The notes under the pieces were generated by a model, which saw only the letters and a program-made list of their open reading frames with translations, searched no databases and had not been told where the DNA came from. Below are positions 1-11,660 of a stretch of 64,000 nucleotides of DNA, piece after piece. The translations under genes and the position numbers were made by a program. Source of the DNA: Atrichornis clamosus (Eukaryota > Chordata > Aves > Passeriformes > Menuridae). The stretch lies in NCBI GenBank assembly GCA_013400975.1, contig WBMZ01012783.1, forward strand, positions 248,001 through 312,000, given 5' to 3'. Numbering within the stretch: the first letter of the stretch is position 1; each line of letters begins with the position of its first letter.

Positions 1-1085
1 TTCCTGTGAAATAATCCTGGACCAGCAGCTGACAACTTGCATCAGAAATTATAGCAGACACCTCTCATCTCTGCACAGGGAGGAACTAAAGAAATTTTGC
101 GGCCCTCTTTGTCTGCTCTATCTTTTAGGTTTGACATTTTTAAAGTCTTATTACAGGCTATTACTTTGTGACTGTGAGTTGAAAAGAGTCCTTATTAAAA
201 TTAGAGAATACAAACATATCTGTAAATGTAAATACAGACATTGTGAACATGGGAAAGCAAGAAATCATCTAATCAAATAACAGCACCATTCTAAACTACA
301 AAATAAAAGGTGACATAGCAGGTGAAGAAGGAAAATTAAGTAAGGAACTAATGGAATCAATAGAATACACCCTAAATATTTCTAGTTTTGAACAAAGAGA
401 GTTAAGGGTTATTTTTTCTTCTTATAAATTAAAATTCAACTTCTTTGGTCTCAGAAAAACATAGAAGTTAGTAATTACAACCCAATACTAGAAAATTTTG
501 AAGTATAAAGGGAAGCACTTGGTCTTTCTCATTAGCTTTTATTAACAACGTTCTGAGTTTGTGAAATTAGTGTAACAAGTTGCAAATGATGCATGAAATT
601 AAAAATTTGTGTTTACCCTATAGAGTCTTCATTCATTGTTGGCAATGCCCTGCTGGAATATATGCACTAATAGGTTGCCAGACCTTGCCAAAACATCTCT
701 GAAACACCTGGTTTCTCAGCCTGAATGGAACTATGAAAATGTTGTGAGGTTTGTACCTCAAATTCATTTCAAAAGTTGGCCATGACTCTCAGTGACTTCA
801 TGGAACAGGTACACGTCAGAAATCTGCACACAAAGCACAGGCTGAAGGGCACTGGATGGGAGCAGACATCAGGCTGATGCTCACATCAGAAAAAACCCCA
901 CAATCTATTACTTGTGACACATTGTTTCGCTAGACCACACATTAATCCTGTCCATAAATGCAGGGCTTAGTAGGTCAACACTCAACAAAATGGTTCTGTG
1001 CCTTCTTCACAGATGACTTGCATAGAGTTTCTGACAGTACCCATAGGTCTTTGAGGTCTTTCAGGGAAACCACACTTTCTATAAG
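1..1085. other. AT-rich single-copy-looking DNA, no gene seen
   Basis: I see no splice-flanked open frame, RNA gene or recognisable interspersed repeat here. The sequence is AT-rich with scattered stops in all frames. Confidence 0.6.
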
Positions 1086-1305
1086 TGTAGAGTTAGTACA
1101 GGGCCCCTGAAAGACTGATCAAGGAGATTACTGCAGGCCATGAGGATGGCTCAAGATCCAGTGTTGCCTGCATAAAAAACTGTGACAGATAGTAACGGTG
1201 GGAAGCCTCATGGTTAACTGTTCCCACAGGTGGAATGTGTAAATAAATTCCATTCTCATTAGGGAGAGAAAAAGGGGGACCCAACTGTGCATGCTTGGGC
1301 CCCTT

Positions 1306-1312
1306 GAATATA
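1306..1312 (+). promoter_or_regulatory. TATA-like box of the candidate LTR
   Basis: GAATATA lies about 80 bp upstream of AATAAA inside the candidate LTR, where an LTR promoter would sit. Activity is not shown. Confidence 0.3.
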
Positions 1313-1387
1313 GGGCTGGCAGGCCCCGAGGGCAGGTTTCCTTCTCCTGCACCGACACGGGAAACCTCGCTATGTACCAGCTCTGAG

Positions 1388-1393
1388 AATAAA
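1388..1393 (+). terminator. AATAAA polyadenylation signal of the candidate LTR
   Basis: A consensus AATAAA in plus orientation near the 3' part of the block starting at 1086, as expected in the R region of an LTR. Confidence 0.4.
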
Positions 1394-1673
1394 CCTCTTT
1401 ACGCATAAAGACCATGGCCAGCCTCTGGTTAACCTGCGCATATCTTCGAATCATACACTAAGAGACACAAGATCTCAACTCACTATCCCAAATTCAGCTG
1501 TGTTAAACTTAAATGATTTCTCCCTGTCTTGCACATGCTTTCAAGCTGTTACCACATTGTGATTTGTGCACATTACTGGTCTTTCCATGACTCCATGTTC
1601 ACATAGTAGATTTTATACTTACTTTCTTTCCCCCCCTTCTCCCTGTTTCTTCCTTCCTTAATCTCCCTTGTAG

Positions 1674-2237
1674 TGGTTTGGCCTTGGCTGGGTGCCAGCT
1701 GCCCACTACATCGCTCTATCACTCCCCTTCCCTGTGGGGTAGGGGAGAGAATAAGATGGAAAACAACTCGTAGGTTGAGATAAAAGCAGTTTACAAAAGC
1801 AAAGAGAATAAAGTGAGAGTCTGCGTGTGCACAAGCAAAAAGAGACGTTAAGCTCTACTTCCCATCAGTGAGAGATATTTGGACACTTCCCAGGAAGCAG
1901 GGCCTCAGCATGCAGCGTAGTTTCTCCAGAAGGCAACCATTGCAGAGTAACAAATGCCCCACCTTCCTCCTCTCCCTGAGCTTTTATATCTGAGTTGACA
2001 CCATATGGTATGGAATATCCCTTTGGTTGATTTGGGTCAGCTGCCCTGGCTGTGTTCCCTCCCAGGATCTTACCCACTCCCAGCCCTCTTGATGGGGGAG
2101 GGAATGTCAGAGGGGCAGCGCTGCTCAGCAGCAGCCAAAACACTGGCGTGTGATCAACACCCTTCCAGCTACCAGTGCACAGCACAGCACTTTGGGGACT
2201 GCTAGGGGAAAGGTGAACTCTATCTCAGTCAGACTCA
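1674..2237 (-). mobile_element. A-type avian ERV LTR, reverse orientation
   Basis: Read on the minus strand, this runs from a GATAGAGTT module near 2218, through an ACACAGCCAGG / CAGCTGACCCAAA module near 2050, to AAAGGGATATTCCATACC near 2015 and a TATA-like ATATAAAAG near 1985. It ends in a GGGAGTGATAGAGCG module and the terminus GGCCAAACCA. The same succession of modules occurs in the element at 31238-31786 on the other strand, so the two are copies of related LTRs. The 3' terminal part also resembles the end of the LTR at 57480-58365. I know this type as a common bird ERV LTR but do not assign a family name. No gag, pol or env is adjacent, so it is a solo LTR. No clear target-site duplication was found and the 5' boundary (2231 or 2237) is uncertain. 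Confidence 0.8.
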
Positions 2238-5200
2238 ATATATCCCTCCAGATAATTCTCATGAACAAACTGAGAATTCTAAATGAAACATTTCCAATCC
2301 AGAATATGTAAACCCCACATTCTTTTAATTTTTTCGTTAAGGCTGTAAGGTTGCAGCCTCTTTCCAAATTGCTTCTGTGTTTGGACACATTTTTAGCCAT
2401 AGCTGAATTTTGTCTTACAAGTAGAAATTAGCTTCCTGAACAATCACTGTTAGAACAGGATAAAACAATGAGATCACAAAACATTATCTAAGTTACGAGG
2501 TCTTCAGGGGACCAAATGATGCATAGAAAACTTAAATTTTCCCCACCATTACTCTTAACTATTTCTTCTTCTTTCTAGGGCCTTCTTATGCCTGAATTTG
2601 ATAAACATGTAAAGGTTTAGGAAAGAGTTTTAGGTTTCTGTGCTGAATCTGACAGCTGTTTCCATAACAAACTGCAGTAGCCTCCCATCTCATCTTTGTT
2701 TTGAGGTACCAGTAAATAAAACAATGAATATAAATCCACTTATGAACAAACTTAATTATTTGTTGTTCAGTGCTGAATAGTGAGAACCATGCAATGAAAG
2801 GAACCTGCTCATTTGCCTCACACACAAAAATTTCTGGTTATTTTGTAATTTGCTACAATTAGGCGTAGTGCTTTGGCTTCACCCTTGCTAATATTTGAAG
2901 ATTTTTTTTTGTTAACTATAACTTTCATTAAGATTTCTCAGGTTATTACTTGTTTTCAAACTCCAAAGGACAATGTCACAAAGTAACAAGTGCAAGAATA
3001 ATTTTCTGTGTGTATAAACTATTTTCAAGCACAAAAATGTATTTGTGCTTTCCAGGTTCCTTGATGAACTATACATCAAAATTTCCTTCTGTCAATTTAC
3101 TCAGTATATGTATTTAACTAGTTAAGCATAATATTAAATTAATGTTAAATCCTGCTTAGAGAAATCTTCGAAACAAGAGATTAAACTAAATGAGAGGCAT
3201 ATATTGAAAATATATTTGAACTTCAGTTGGTGAAATTTTCAGATTCTAAAACTGATACTTTTAGTACATGCTTATTATATTGAATATAAAAAATCAATGA
3301 CAATGAGAATGCAGTGACATTTTTAGTTGAATTAAGTGGAACACAAGTGATATTTTAATCTTTTACTGCAAAAGAGTGTAGCCTAATTGTTAAGGGGAAA
3401 CCCTTGATGCATTCCTTTTTTACCAAAGTAATAGCTAAAGTGCCTTGCTATTCTGAGTGTTTCTTCACTTTCTTGTTCATAAGAGAGAGTTATTTTTAAA
3501 ATGGCTTTCCTTTGTGTGAGAGATGTAGTGCCATGTAGACTTTTAGTATTTATTACTCATTTAAAGTACTTGTTTGAGAAAAAGAAGCAGATAGCAAAAT
3601 GCACACACTTACTCCTGTAGAAAGTAATAACAATGTTTCTGGCTATATTAACTCTTTTATAGATCCTAAGTTCTCAAGTTCCTGAAATAAAGTCCAGTGC
3701 AATTATGCAAACTCATAAATACTTAGGTATATTCAGACAGTACAAAGTTACATGTTCAGCTTTGGGCGGTTTGGTTCTGTTGCTTAAGTGTCAAGGAAAC
3801 CTATAAACCTTTTAATAATAACAGCAGAGTTGTATGAGATGTGACTTTGTGATCAACATCAATTGTCAGCTATCACCTGACAAATAAAGTGTTGCAGCCT
3901 GTCAATTCCCAGAATTCTTCAAGGCTATTAGGGAGGAAGAATGATAGGCAAGTGATCAGTTCATCTTAAATATTTCTGTGATAGCCAATACTGCCGTGTC
4001 TTATTTCATTTAAGAACTCAGAACCTTCTCAGTCACCCCCTACAACTGCAGATAATCATATTATTTAAATGATCAGGTAAACTTATGAAACTCTACCTTA
4101 AAAAAAGTTAGGTGTCTTATGCATAATATTTTTATTAACTACTGCCCAAAATTTCATTCTTATGATTGCCAAAAGATCTCTTCTGCTTTTTTTTTTACTT
4201 AAATATATTTCTGTCTGGTTTAACAGCCACTTATAGCTATGCTAGAACTATCATTTTTTTTCAAAAGCCCTTGTACCTCAAGTAACATGCTTCAAGAGAG
4301 TAATCATGTGCCCCTTATGCCTTCATTTTGCTAAATAAACCAGGCTTTTGGTGTCATCTTTTAGAAAGAGTACATCCTTCCCTGTATTATTCTAATAGAG
4401 GGGGTTTGGCAATTTTTCCAGCTTGACTGCAAGTGAACAGAACTGTTTTTAGCATTTTAGATGATGAATCTACAGTGCATAAATTGACAAATTGTAATGC
4501 ACTGACAAATTGTCATCCAGCACATGACAATTCCTCTCCACACATGCAGATGTATCTTCCTGCTTTTTTTGTTTTGTTGGTTTTTTGGGGTTTTTTTTTG
4601 ACCAGGTCATAAAAACACTAAAGTCTCTGGTCTTTAAGAACTTCACTAGTAATCTCTTCTCTTTTTTTGACATAAGAAAATTCCTCTCCTTCAGCTATTT
4701 TCCCCACTTTATTATAAAAAACCTGTCTTCCTCATTTTAACCTAAATTTTTCAACATGGTACTGCATTACATGCTTCACTTATACCAAGATAGATGAGAT
4801 ATACAGCATTTCCCTTCACTATAAAACTCAGTTTTCTCATAAAGATACGAGAGTACTCTGTTGATATAGTCTTCATAAATGTACTTGGGAATTAAAGCAT
4901 GTGCAACATATCTACACTTATCTAGCAATTTCCCATTTTTCCTCAAGCTCTTTGTTTCTTTCTCAAGCCTATTTTGCTGTAAGATTTAGGAACCCTGGAG
5001 AAGGTAAATTACACAAACAAGAACTCTTTAGTTTTAGTGACAACCTTTTTCATGATAACCTACTGGTGAGAATAATCACCTAGAGACAATAAGACTATGT
5101 TCCACCTAAGAATGAAGTAACATCTCAGAAAAAAAAAAAGAAAACCATTAATTTCCTTACAATGGACAGGCTTTGCTTCTTCTGAAGCAGAGCCACTGAG

Positions 5201-5520
5201 AAAACAGAAATCAAGGAACTGTAGATCATCCTGCACAAAACAAGGGCAGTCTAGATCTAGCCAGCTCTTTAGGGCTTAAAGTGCAATAAAAAGATTCTGG
5301 TCTCTGTTGATGCAGTTTCTGTCTTAGCCAGATATTACTGCAGGTAATACATGTTTCAGATAACTAGCTCTGAAAGCCCATTTTCATTTCTGTGCCTTGA
5401 CTGCATTTAATACTAGGTAAGAGGTGGATGTCATTATGGCTTGTCCTCCCCTATATCCTATGGCCCACGAACTACAGAAATTCATCAGCCTAACTTTAAG
5501 TGATAAAGCAGCAACTTCCC

Positions 5521-5563
5521 CAACTCAGGTTGAATGTTCTCCAACTCAGGATAGAATGTTCTA
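5521..5563. repeat. two-copy 21/22-bp tandem duplication
   Basis: CAACTCAGG followed by GAATGTTCT occurs at 5521-5541 and again, slightly diverged with one extra base, at 5542-5563. This looks like a small local tandem duplication. Confidence 0.75.
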
Positions 5564-5687
5564 GGAAGCATGAGGCTATTGATTAATAGGTTATTATTCC
5601 AGAGATTCAACCCCATTAAGTAGCCATTAGCAGTAGGCAGAATGTCTCATGGGAATTTCTAGATAAAGACTGCTACTAGTTTGGTTT

Positions 5688-5705
5688 GTTGTTGTTGTTG
5701 TTGTT
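5688..5705 (+). repeat. (GTT)6 microsatellite
   Basis: Six uninterrupted GTT units, followed by a T-rich tail. Confidence 0.9.
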
Positions 5706-6335
5706 TTTGGTTTTTTAATCTTTAAGGCTTCAGAAGGAAGATATTTAATGACAGAGGTGCTCCAGATATGTTCTGGAGATACTTAAAGACCATTCACAGT
5801 CAATGGAAAGAGACATCTAAACTATGTGGTTCTGCTTTCCTTCTTGTGCGTTTCTCTCTTTCCAGTGACGTCAGTGATATTTAGAGGCAACAGGAGGTGT
5901 AAACTGTGCTACTCCCATCATCACACCAGGTCACAAGTGCCTAGGAAGGTACATTAACAGAACAATTCTTACGTTGTCTAAATATATTCTAAAGACATAT
6001 ACATTAATGAGCTTCTAGTTAGTATATCAATAATTTTCAAGGTTAAATAAATGATAATAAAATTGATAGATTTATAAAAATATCCAATTTTTTTATTTTC
6101 TGCTGAGGTTTGGGTTTGTTCTTTTTTTTAATTTCATGCTTTCTCAGTTTTAGTATTGGTGTATGTTGATGTTTTTACTTTCATTGCAATAAGCTTTAAA
6201 AAAGAAAACCTGAGAAGGCAGCTCAAATGAAAAAGAAATCACAGACAGAGAAAGCAAATGTTTTTTCCAACCATTTTACTGACACAGCATGTATAGATAT
6301 TCAAAGAACCAATGTGTAGGCTACATTTACCTAAT

Positions 6336-6625
6336 TGTATTGGATGGCAAGTTTTTGTTAGTAGCAGAGGCTGTGAGCAGAGACCAGGGTCTGCCACATG
6401 CTCAGCTGGTTCCAATCCATTCCATCTGGATCCAATGGACCACCACTGGTCAAAGCTCAGACCATCAGCCAAGCTGATGGTGCCTGTGGCGTAACAAGTT
6501 GACAACAAGGTAAAAAAACACTGCACAACAGCTGTGAGAGAAAACGTTAGAGAAACAGCCCTGCAGACACCCAGACCAGAGAAGGAGGAGGGGGAGGATG
6601 CTCCAGAAATTCCCCTGGACTTACT
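6336..6625 (+). mobile_element. B-type avian ERV LTR, 5' part only
   Basis: The element starts at TGTATTGGATGGCAAG, then has a GTAGCAG module, a module around 6440-6480 containing CATCAGCCAAGCTGATGG, a region ending with AGAGAAACAGCCCTGCAGAC near 6555, and a purine-rich GAGGAGGGGG stretch. The same order of modules appears reversed in the LTR at 57480-58365 and again in plus orientation at 63690-64000. Similarity stops near 6625 after CCAGAAATTCCCCTG, so roughly the 3' two thirds of the LTR are missing. The start is well placed because the TG terminus matches the family end. This is an old remnant with many substitutions and no associated retroviral genes. Confidence 0.75.
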
Positions 6626-8539
6626 CAAGGACTATTCTGAATATTTGGATATTTCACTTACTTGGTCCTCATTTCACATCCACTAACACTGTTTTGGCAT
6701 CTACAGGATTCCGGAGCATAAAAGTCACACCAACAATTGCACATCAATCCAGAGTCCAAGATGCACCAGGGCATCTTACTTAAGCTGGTTTTAAAAGCAG
6801 TTCATGCTGCCTGTCCTTTGCAAATCTTCCAGCTGTACCAAAATGGTGGCATAAGATAATTATTTGAAATGTACTACAAAGTGTGTGTGCAATCTACAAT
6901 TCAAGGTCATCTCTTCCTTAGGTAGATTGATCTTCTTGCATTGTATTTGTGTAGATAAAATGTAAATATGAATATGCATATATTTACATGCAACTTCTTA
7001 AATCTATTTGATTTTTTTTCTAAATATTGATACAAATGCATATGTATATATTTGAAAATCACTGTTGTAGTCCAGTGTAAAAGGAAATAGTAAATCTCTG
7101 GTGTTTGAGCATGTTTGATACACCAGCTTGATTTCTGTATTCCTATCACATACTATCTGCTGTTAACTTGAAAACAAGCAAAACTGTAGGAATGCAATAA
7201 AAGATATGAAGTGCCTTTAATTTTGAACTCATTTGCAATATGTTTTGCATTACTCTGGAATTTTTAATACAGTCTTTCATTAAAACACCCATAACATCCC
7301 ATCATTCTTTGACAAGCTGAAATGTGTATGTAGACTATGATAGTGCAATAACAACTACTAAAATGTTTAATTTATTTATTTAATTTAAATATTTCAATGA
7401 CAGGTGACAGCAGAATAAAATTTTACTGCTGAAACTACTTTGGTTGGAACCAGAGGGAAGGAAGAGTAAAAAATGAGATTACAATCAGAAACCTCAAATG
7501 AATGTTTTTCTACCTAAAGCCATTAAGTACAGATAATCAAGAAACAGTTTGATCATGATACCTACTACACGCTTCTCTTCCTGTGTTCACTCATCTCAAC
7601 CCCAACCTTTTTAAATACAGATATAACCAATAGTTCCTCTTTATTATATTTTTATGCTATCTCACTCTGACTAATGATAGCTGATTGGTTTTTATTGCCT
7701 ATCCATTTCTGGAAGTTACTCATCCACAGATTCTTCACCAGGGCATACTTTCCTTGCATTTCCAACTGCACAGGAGTCACGCCCAGCTATTATGCTTCAG
7801 ATTAATTCTTCTGTGTATACCACCATTTAAACTTACGTAATAATACTAAGGCTTTTTTATAATATATTAATTCTTAGAGCTTTCCACAAACACTTTTCAA
7901 TAATTAATCCTGTAAGCAAGAACTGCAGAATAAGTAACAACTTTATTACTGGTGTATGATCATAAACCTTACAAGGGTAAAAATAGCATATTTGTAATTG
8001 GATAAAAAATAAGTAGCATCATACAAGAGCTGTATCCTCTTCAATAATAAGCATTTCCTTGAATTTTGTAACACATTCACATTTATCAGTGAAGATTTGA
8101 TCAGTGATTTGGAAGAAAAGTAACATAAGACAAAAAACCATTCCCAATGATACATGTAGTTAATGGCTCTTTGCTCATTCTATTTTGGGATATATTATCT
8201 GACTCACTTTCAATCCACTTAATATATGCTGTTTTTCTTTCATACCATTTCGGATTCCTAATGAAAATATTGTAAAGTAACTACAATGCATTAGATAAAT
8301 TTAATTACCATTATGTTAATAAGATATAAACAAATTTGTAATACTTAGCATTTCAGTAAAATTGCACACAGCTAGCTTAGTGGATTCAATTTGCCGTAAA
8401 CTCATATTGAATCTAGTATCATTATTATTTGTGTATATTGTTTACTTTGTATGAAAATAACTGCAATCATCCTGATCATTAAATTCACTTCTGTCTAATA
8501 TCATTTTTCATGAAGTGCTCTGTAAATAACCAGTGATAT
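6626..8539. other. AT-rich DNA, no gene seen
   Basis: No recognisable gene, RNA or interspersed repeat. Short A/T-rich stretches only, for example around 7370-7390. Confidence 0.55.
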
Positions 8540-8815
8540 TTAACCACCCTGACATCTACTAGAAGGACAACATAATGGGGCACAAAAACGTAGGAGATTT
8601 CTGGAGGCCACTGAAAGCAACTTCATGATATAGGACATAGGTGACTGAGGAGTCATCATAGGTGATGGAGGACAGAAGGTGCTCTGCTGGGTCTGACAGG
8701 AAAAAGGAAGGGCTGCTTGTGGGTGTGAAGGTCTAGGCCAACTTTGGTGCAGTGATCAGTGCAGTGGCAGAGTTCAAGATCCTAAGAGGAAAGAGCAGGA
8801 CAAAATGAAGACCTT
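8540..8815 (+). mobile_element. CR1 LINE relic, ORF2 endonuclease part
   Basis: The plus strand aligns by eye with the C-terminal part of the CR1 ORF2 endonuclease domain. Asn-His-Pro-Asp-Ile-Tyr is readable at 8542-8559, followed by an in-frame TAG at 8560 where CR1 elements usually have tryptophan. Further on, GGGCACAAAA (8579), a short stretch before GGAAGGGCTG (near 8710) and GAGTTCAAGATCCTAAGAGG (near 8770) keep CR1 spacing. Frameshifts separate these pieces. The 3' half of the element is absent, so this is an internal fragment of a dead retrotransposon. Confidence 0.75.
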
Positions 8816-10507
8816 AACCTTAATCTGTCAGCATTACAATTCAAAGCACAATTTTTTTGGAATTACTGTCAATTTTATCACTCTGTATAACCAGCATATC
8901 CATATATAGATAATATTCCATATATAGATAATATGAAAACATACATTTTCTTTCTCTGGTTGAACAACATGCATAGCATTGAAAGTGTAAAGTAGATTCA
9001 GAATCTCCAACTGTCTATAAAATTGTCTGCATGTCAAAAAAAGAATGCCTTTCAAATACTTATCTAAGACTCAAATTTTTCTAGCCTAAAAATCTTTCAG
9101 GGACAGGAAACCCTGAATCTTCTCAGAACATCTGAAGATGATGCAAGACTGATTAGTGTTTAGGTCAATTATTTAAGGTTGATTTCAGAAACAAATCCCT
9201 TCCTTTCTCCCTTCCGTCCTACTTCTCTCTTCCTTGCCCTCTAATCCTTGATATTAGAGGTGTGTCATCCTGTTTTTTCTCCTTTTTATATCTAAGAGTT
9301 TCCTATTGCCAGTCTGACACTCAATTCCTGAGTTCACATTATAAATGTATTTCTATCATAGTGCAAATACAGCCTGAAATGCATGAAAGGTCTGTGAAAT
9401 ACATTCCTGGATACCACTTCCTTAGTGGTCCACGTGTGTAAGGAACCCAGATTCATAACGCCCTCAGCCTGCAGGTCTTACTCTGCACCTAACATGTTTC
9501 TCTTCTTAATGAATCAGTACAGGAAAGTTACAGTCAGTCTTGGGAACACGACTACTGCAGGGGTGATGAGAGAGCTGGTGATGGAAAATAATGCTTGGAC
9601 AATGGTGGACTATATCCAAAAATATTTAAAAAGCAAATTGAAAAAAAACCCCACTAAACAGTCTTTAAAACACTTGGGATATGAATCTAAAAGTTGTTTC
9701 TTTGGATTATTGATGTTTATTTCTTACAGAGTTCATAGCATATGGGGTTCATAGCATGTGAAAGTCTTTTACAATATTTTTTTTTATTATATGAGTTTAT
9801 GATTTAAACACTTTAAAGAGAAGGAGTCCCCATTTCTTGTCACTGCTGGTGTATCATGTCAAGAAAGGCAATAAAGTTAACACGTATTTAACCCAAGTAT
9901 CACTCTGTGCATAGCTTAGGTAAAAAGTTCTTTGAAACAGAAAACTCCTTTAAAAATATATCCTCAGAGATTACTTGGGGACTTCTGAGTATTGCTACTG
10001 CTTCCAGTTACTCTGGGATTTAAAGCCTATCTGGGTGCTTTAACTTGTAAGGGTCAGCCATATGCTTCACCCATCATTATGCTATGCTTACAGGCATCAT
10101 CATTTTGACAGACTTTGGATTTTCCTTCATTGCAGTGAAGGAGCTTATTCAGGGCCTGACATTATACTTAAATGGGGAAGGAGCTCATAACAATAAGTTA
10201 ATGGAGAATTGCTTACTGATATACAACACATAAATGAAACTCATCTTGGAAGGGCTCAAATTCATCACATTAAACACAACTAGTTTGGCACTGAGGCACA
10301 TAGGTTCTCATGTGCACACCCTAGTAGTACCCAAAGTGCAGTCACACCACTTACTGAAATGGTACCTTCTGCTGTCCCATCAAGGACAGTGCAAGAGGTG
10401 ACCAGTTTTAAACATCAAGATGTGTCTCGGATGCCCTGCTGATAAAACAAATCAATCCTGTATCAAAACACTAGAGATTAGAACCACATAGCATTGCTTA
10501 AATAACC
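8816..10507. other. AT-rich DNA with a short duplication, no gene seen
   Basis: No gene or interspersed repeat is recognised. An open frame at 9425-9754 (about 109 codons) has no similarity I can name and is near the length expected by chance. A 16-18 bp duplication lies at 8901. Confidence 0.5.
8901..8936. repeat. 18-bp tandem duplication
   Basis: CATATATAGATAATAT is repeated exactly at 8901 and 8919; the two bases that end each unit differ. Confidence 0.85.
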
Positions 10508-11660
10508 ACAGAGCCACAGAATAACAGCTTCATGGAAGGCTTGAGGTGAAAAGGGTTCTCTGGAGCTTTCCTGATCCAACGCTCTCACTCTAGCAGGGTC
10601 ACTTAGAGCTGATTGCCCAGGACTATGTTGTACAGACATCATTCTATTGGATGACATGGCTGAGGAACAGTTTGAGAAAGGGAAAAGGGTAAATCACACC
10701 TTCTGAAACCTTGTTTTGTCGTAAAACAAAACATAGTGAAAGGACTTTTAGGGGAGATTGAGTTTGGGAGATAAATTGGCAAGATGGGAATCATCATGTT
10801 TCAATGAATGCAAATAATACCTAACTGCCATGCCCACACCATTTAACAAAAAAGAAACACAAACTGTTGTGCTTTTGGTTTCTTTAGAATGTATGTACTG
10901 GCTTATAGTCAGATTGTGAGCCCTTGCTATCAAGTGATCTGAAAGAACTGTCTCAGCAGTGACCTTGAAAGTGACAAGCCCTTGAAACAATCCTATATAG
11001 TTCATGCAATAGCCCTTGAGCCAGTCTGAATAGGGCAAGAATGAGAAATATGCTTTACACTGCAGCCAGGAAACATGGCCGCACCTGGGACCTCAACCCA
11101 AAAGGTCATCCTGGGACTTGACAAACAAGTTTTGTGGCAACATGACAACCCAGGAAGACTGGAATCCCTTTTCAACTCCGAAAAAAGGATCACCTCTTTC
11201 AACCTGTTGGCAACAATCCTCCTAATGCAGACCAGGATTCTGTTAGCCTTCTTTGTGGAACAGGATTGACTCATGTTTAACTTCGTGTCCAACAGAACCC
11301 CCAGGTACTTCTCTGCAAAGCAGCTTTCCAGATGTGCAGTCCCCAGCATATGCAGGTGCAAGGAGTTTTTCAAGGTGCAGAATGGTACATAGGCCAATAG
11401 CTTTTGAAGAATAAGCACTGTATTAACCCATCAGTGCAAACAGTTCTTCACCTGGCTTCAAACCCTTAACTCTCCAATTTAGCAATAAGAATGATGCAGG
11501 GGAGACCATATCAAAGTCCTTACAGAAGTACAGTGCATCAGTATCTCTTCCCTTGTCCAGCAATGCAGTCATTCCGCTGCAGAAGGCACTAGATTAATCA
11601 GGCAAAATTTGCCCTTAGTGAAGCCAAGTAGGCTGTCTCTAATCCCTTTACTTAAAATTT
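10508..11660 (-). mobile_element. old CR1 LINE copy, broken, reverse orientation
   Basis: The minus-strand 3' end is at 10508, where CACAGAGCCACAGAATA is a degenerate form of the CR1 terminal 8-bp repeat. It is followed by the GCAGGGTCAC / GATTGCCCAGGACT module (to about 10640). Recognisable ORF2 sequence resumes near 11180 (AACCTGTTGGCAACAATCC at 11201, ACCCCCAGGTACTTCTCTGC near 11297) and again at about 11480-11660 (CAAAGTCCTTACAGAAGT; GTGAAGCCAAGTAGGCTGTC). The stretch 10641-11180 is too diverged to match by eye. Part of the sequence between the two ORF2 blocks is missing. The element is multiply frameshifted and non-functional. Confidence 0.75.

Larger units (their letters stand above)
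1086..1457 (+). mobile_element. candidate solo LTR of an endogenous retrovirus
   Basis: The block starts TGTAGAG and ends ATACA, the TG...CA ends typical of LTRs. It carries a TATA-like GAATATA at 1306-1312 and an AATAAA polyadenylation signal at 1388-1393, about 76 bp apart, which is the promoter/poly(A) spacing of a compact LTR. It is more GC- and CpG-rich than its surroundings. The five bases before it (ATAAG) and after it (CTAAG) match at four of five positions, compatible with an old 5-bp target-site duplication. No retroviral coding sequence follows, so a solo LTR left by recombination is likely. The family is not recognised. Boundaries are inferred from the terminal dinucleotides and flanks; a copy comparison could move them. 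Confidence 0.45.
2238..6335. other. AT-rich DNA with simple repeats, no gene seen
   Basis: About 4 kb without a recognisable gene or interspersed repeat. It holds a T/G-rich low-complexity run near 4563-4601, a 21-bp duplication at 5521 and a (GTT)6 microsatellite at 5688. All frames are closed by frequent stops. Confidence 0.55.

Noticed and set aside
6239..6628. 129-codon minus-strand open frame
   Set aside because: Antisense through the B-type LTR remnant at 6336-6625.
9425..9754. 109-codon plus-strand open frame
   Set aside because: Starts with a non-ATG codon, no recognised domain, length within chance for this composition.
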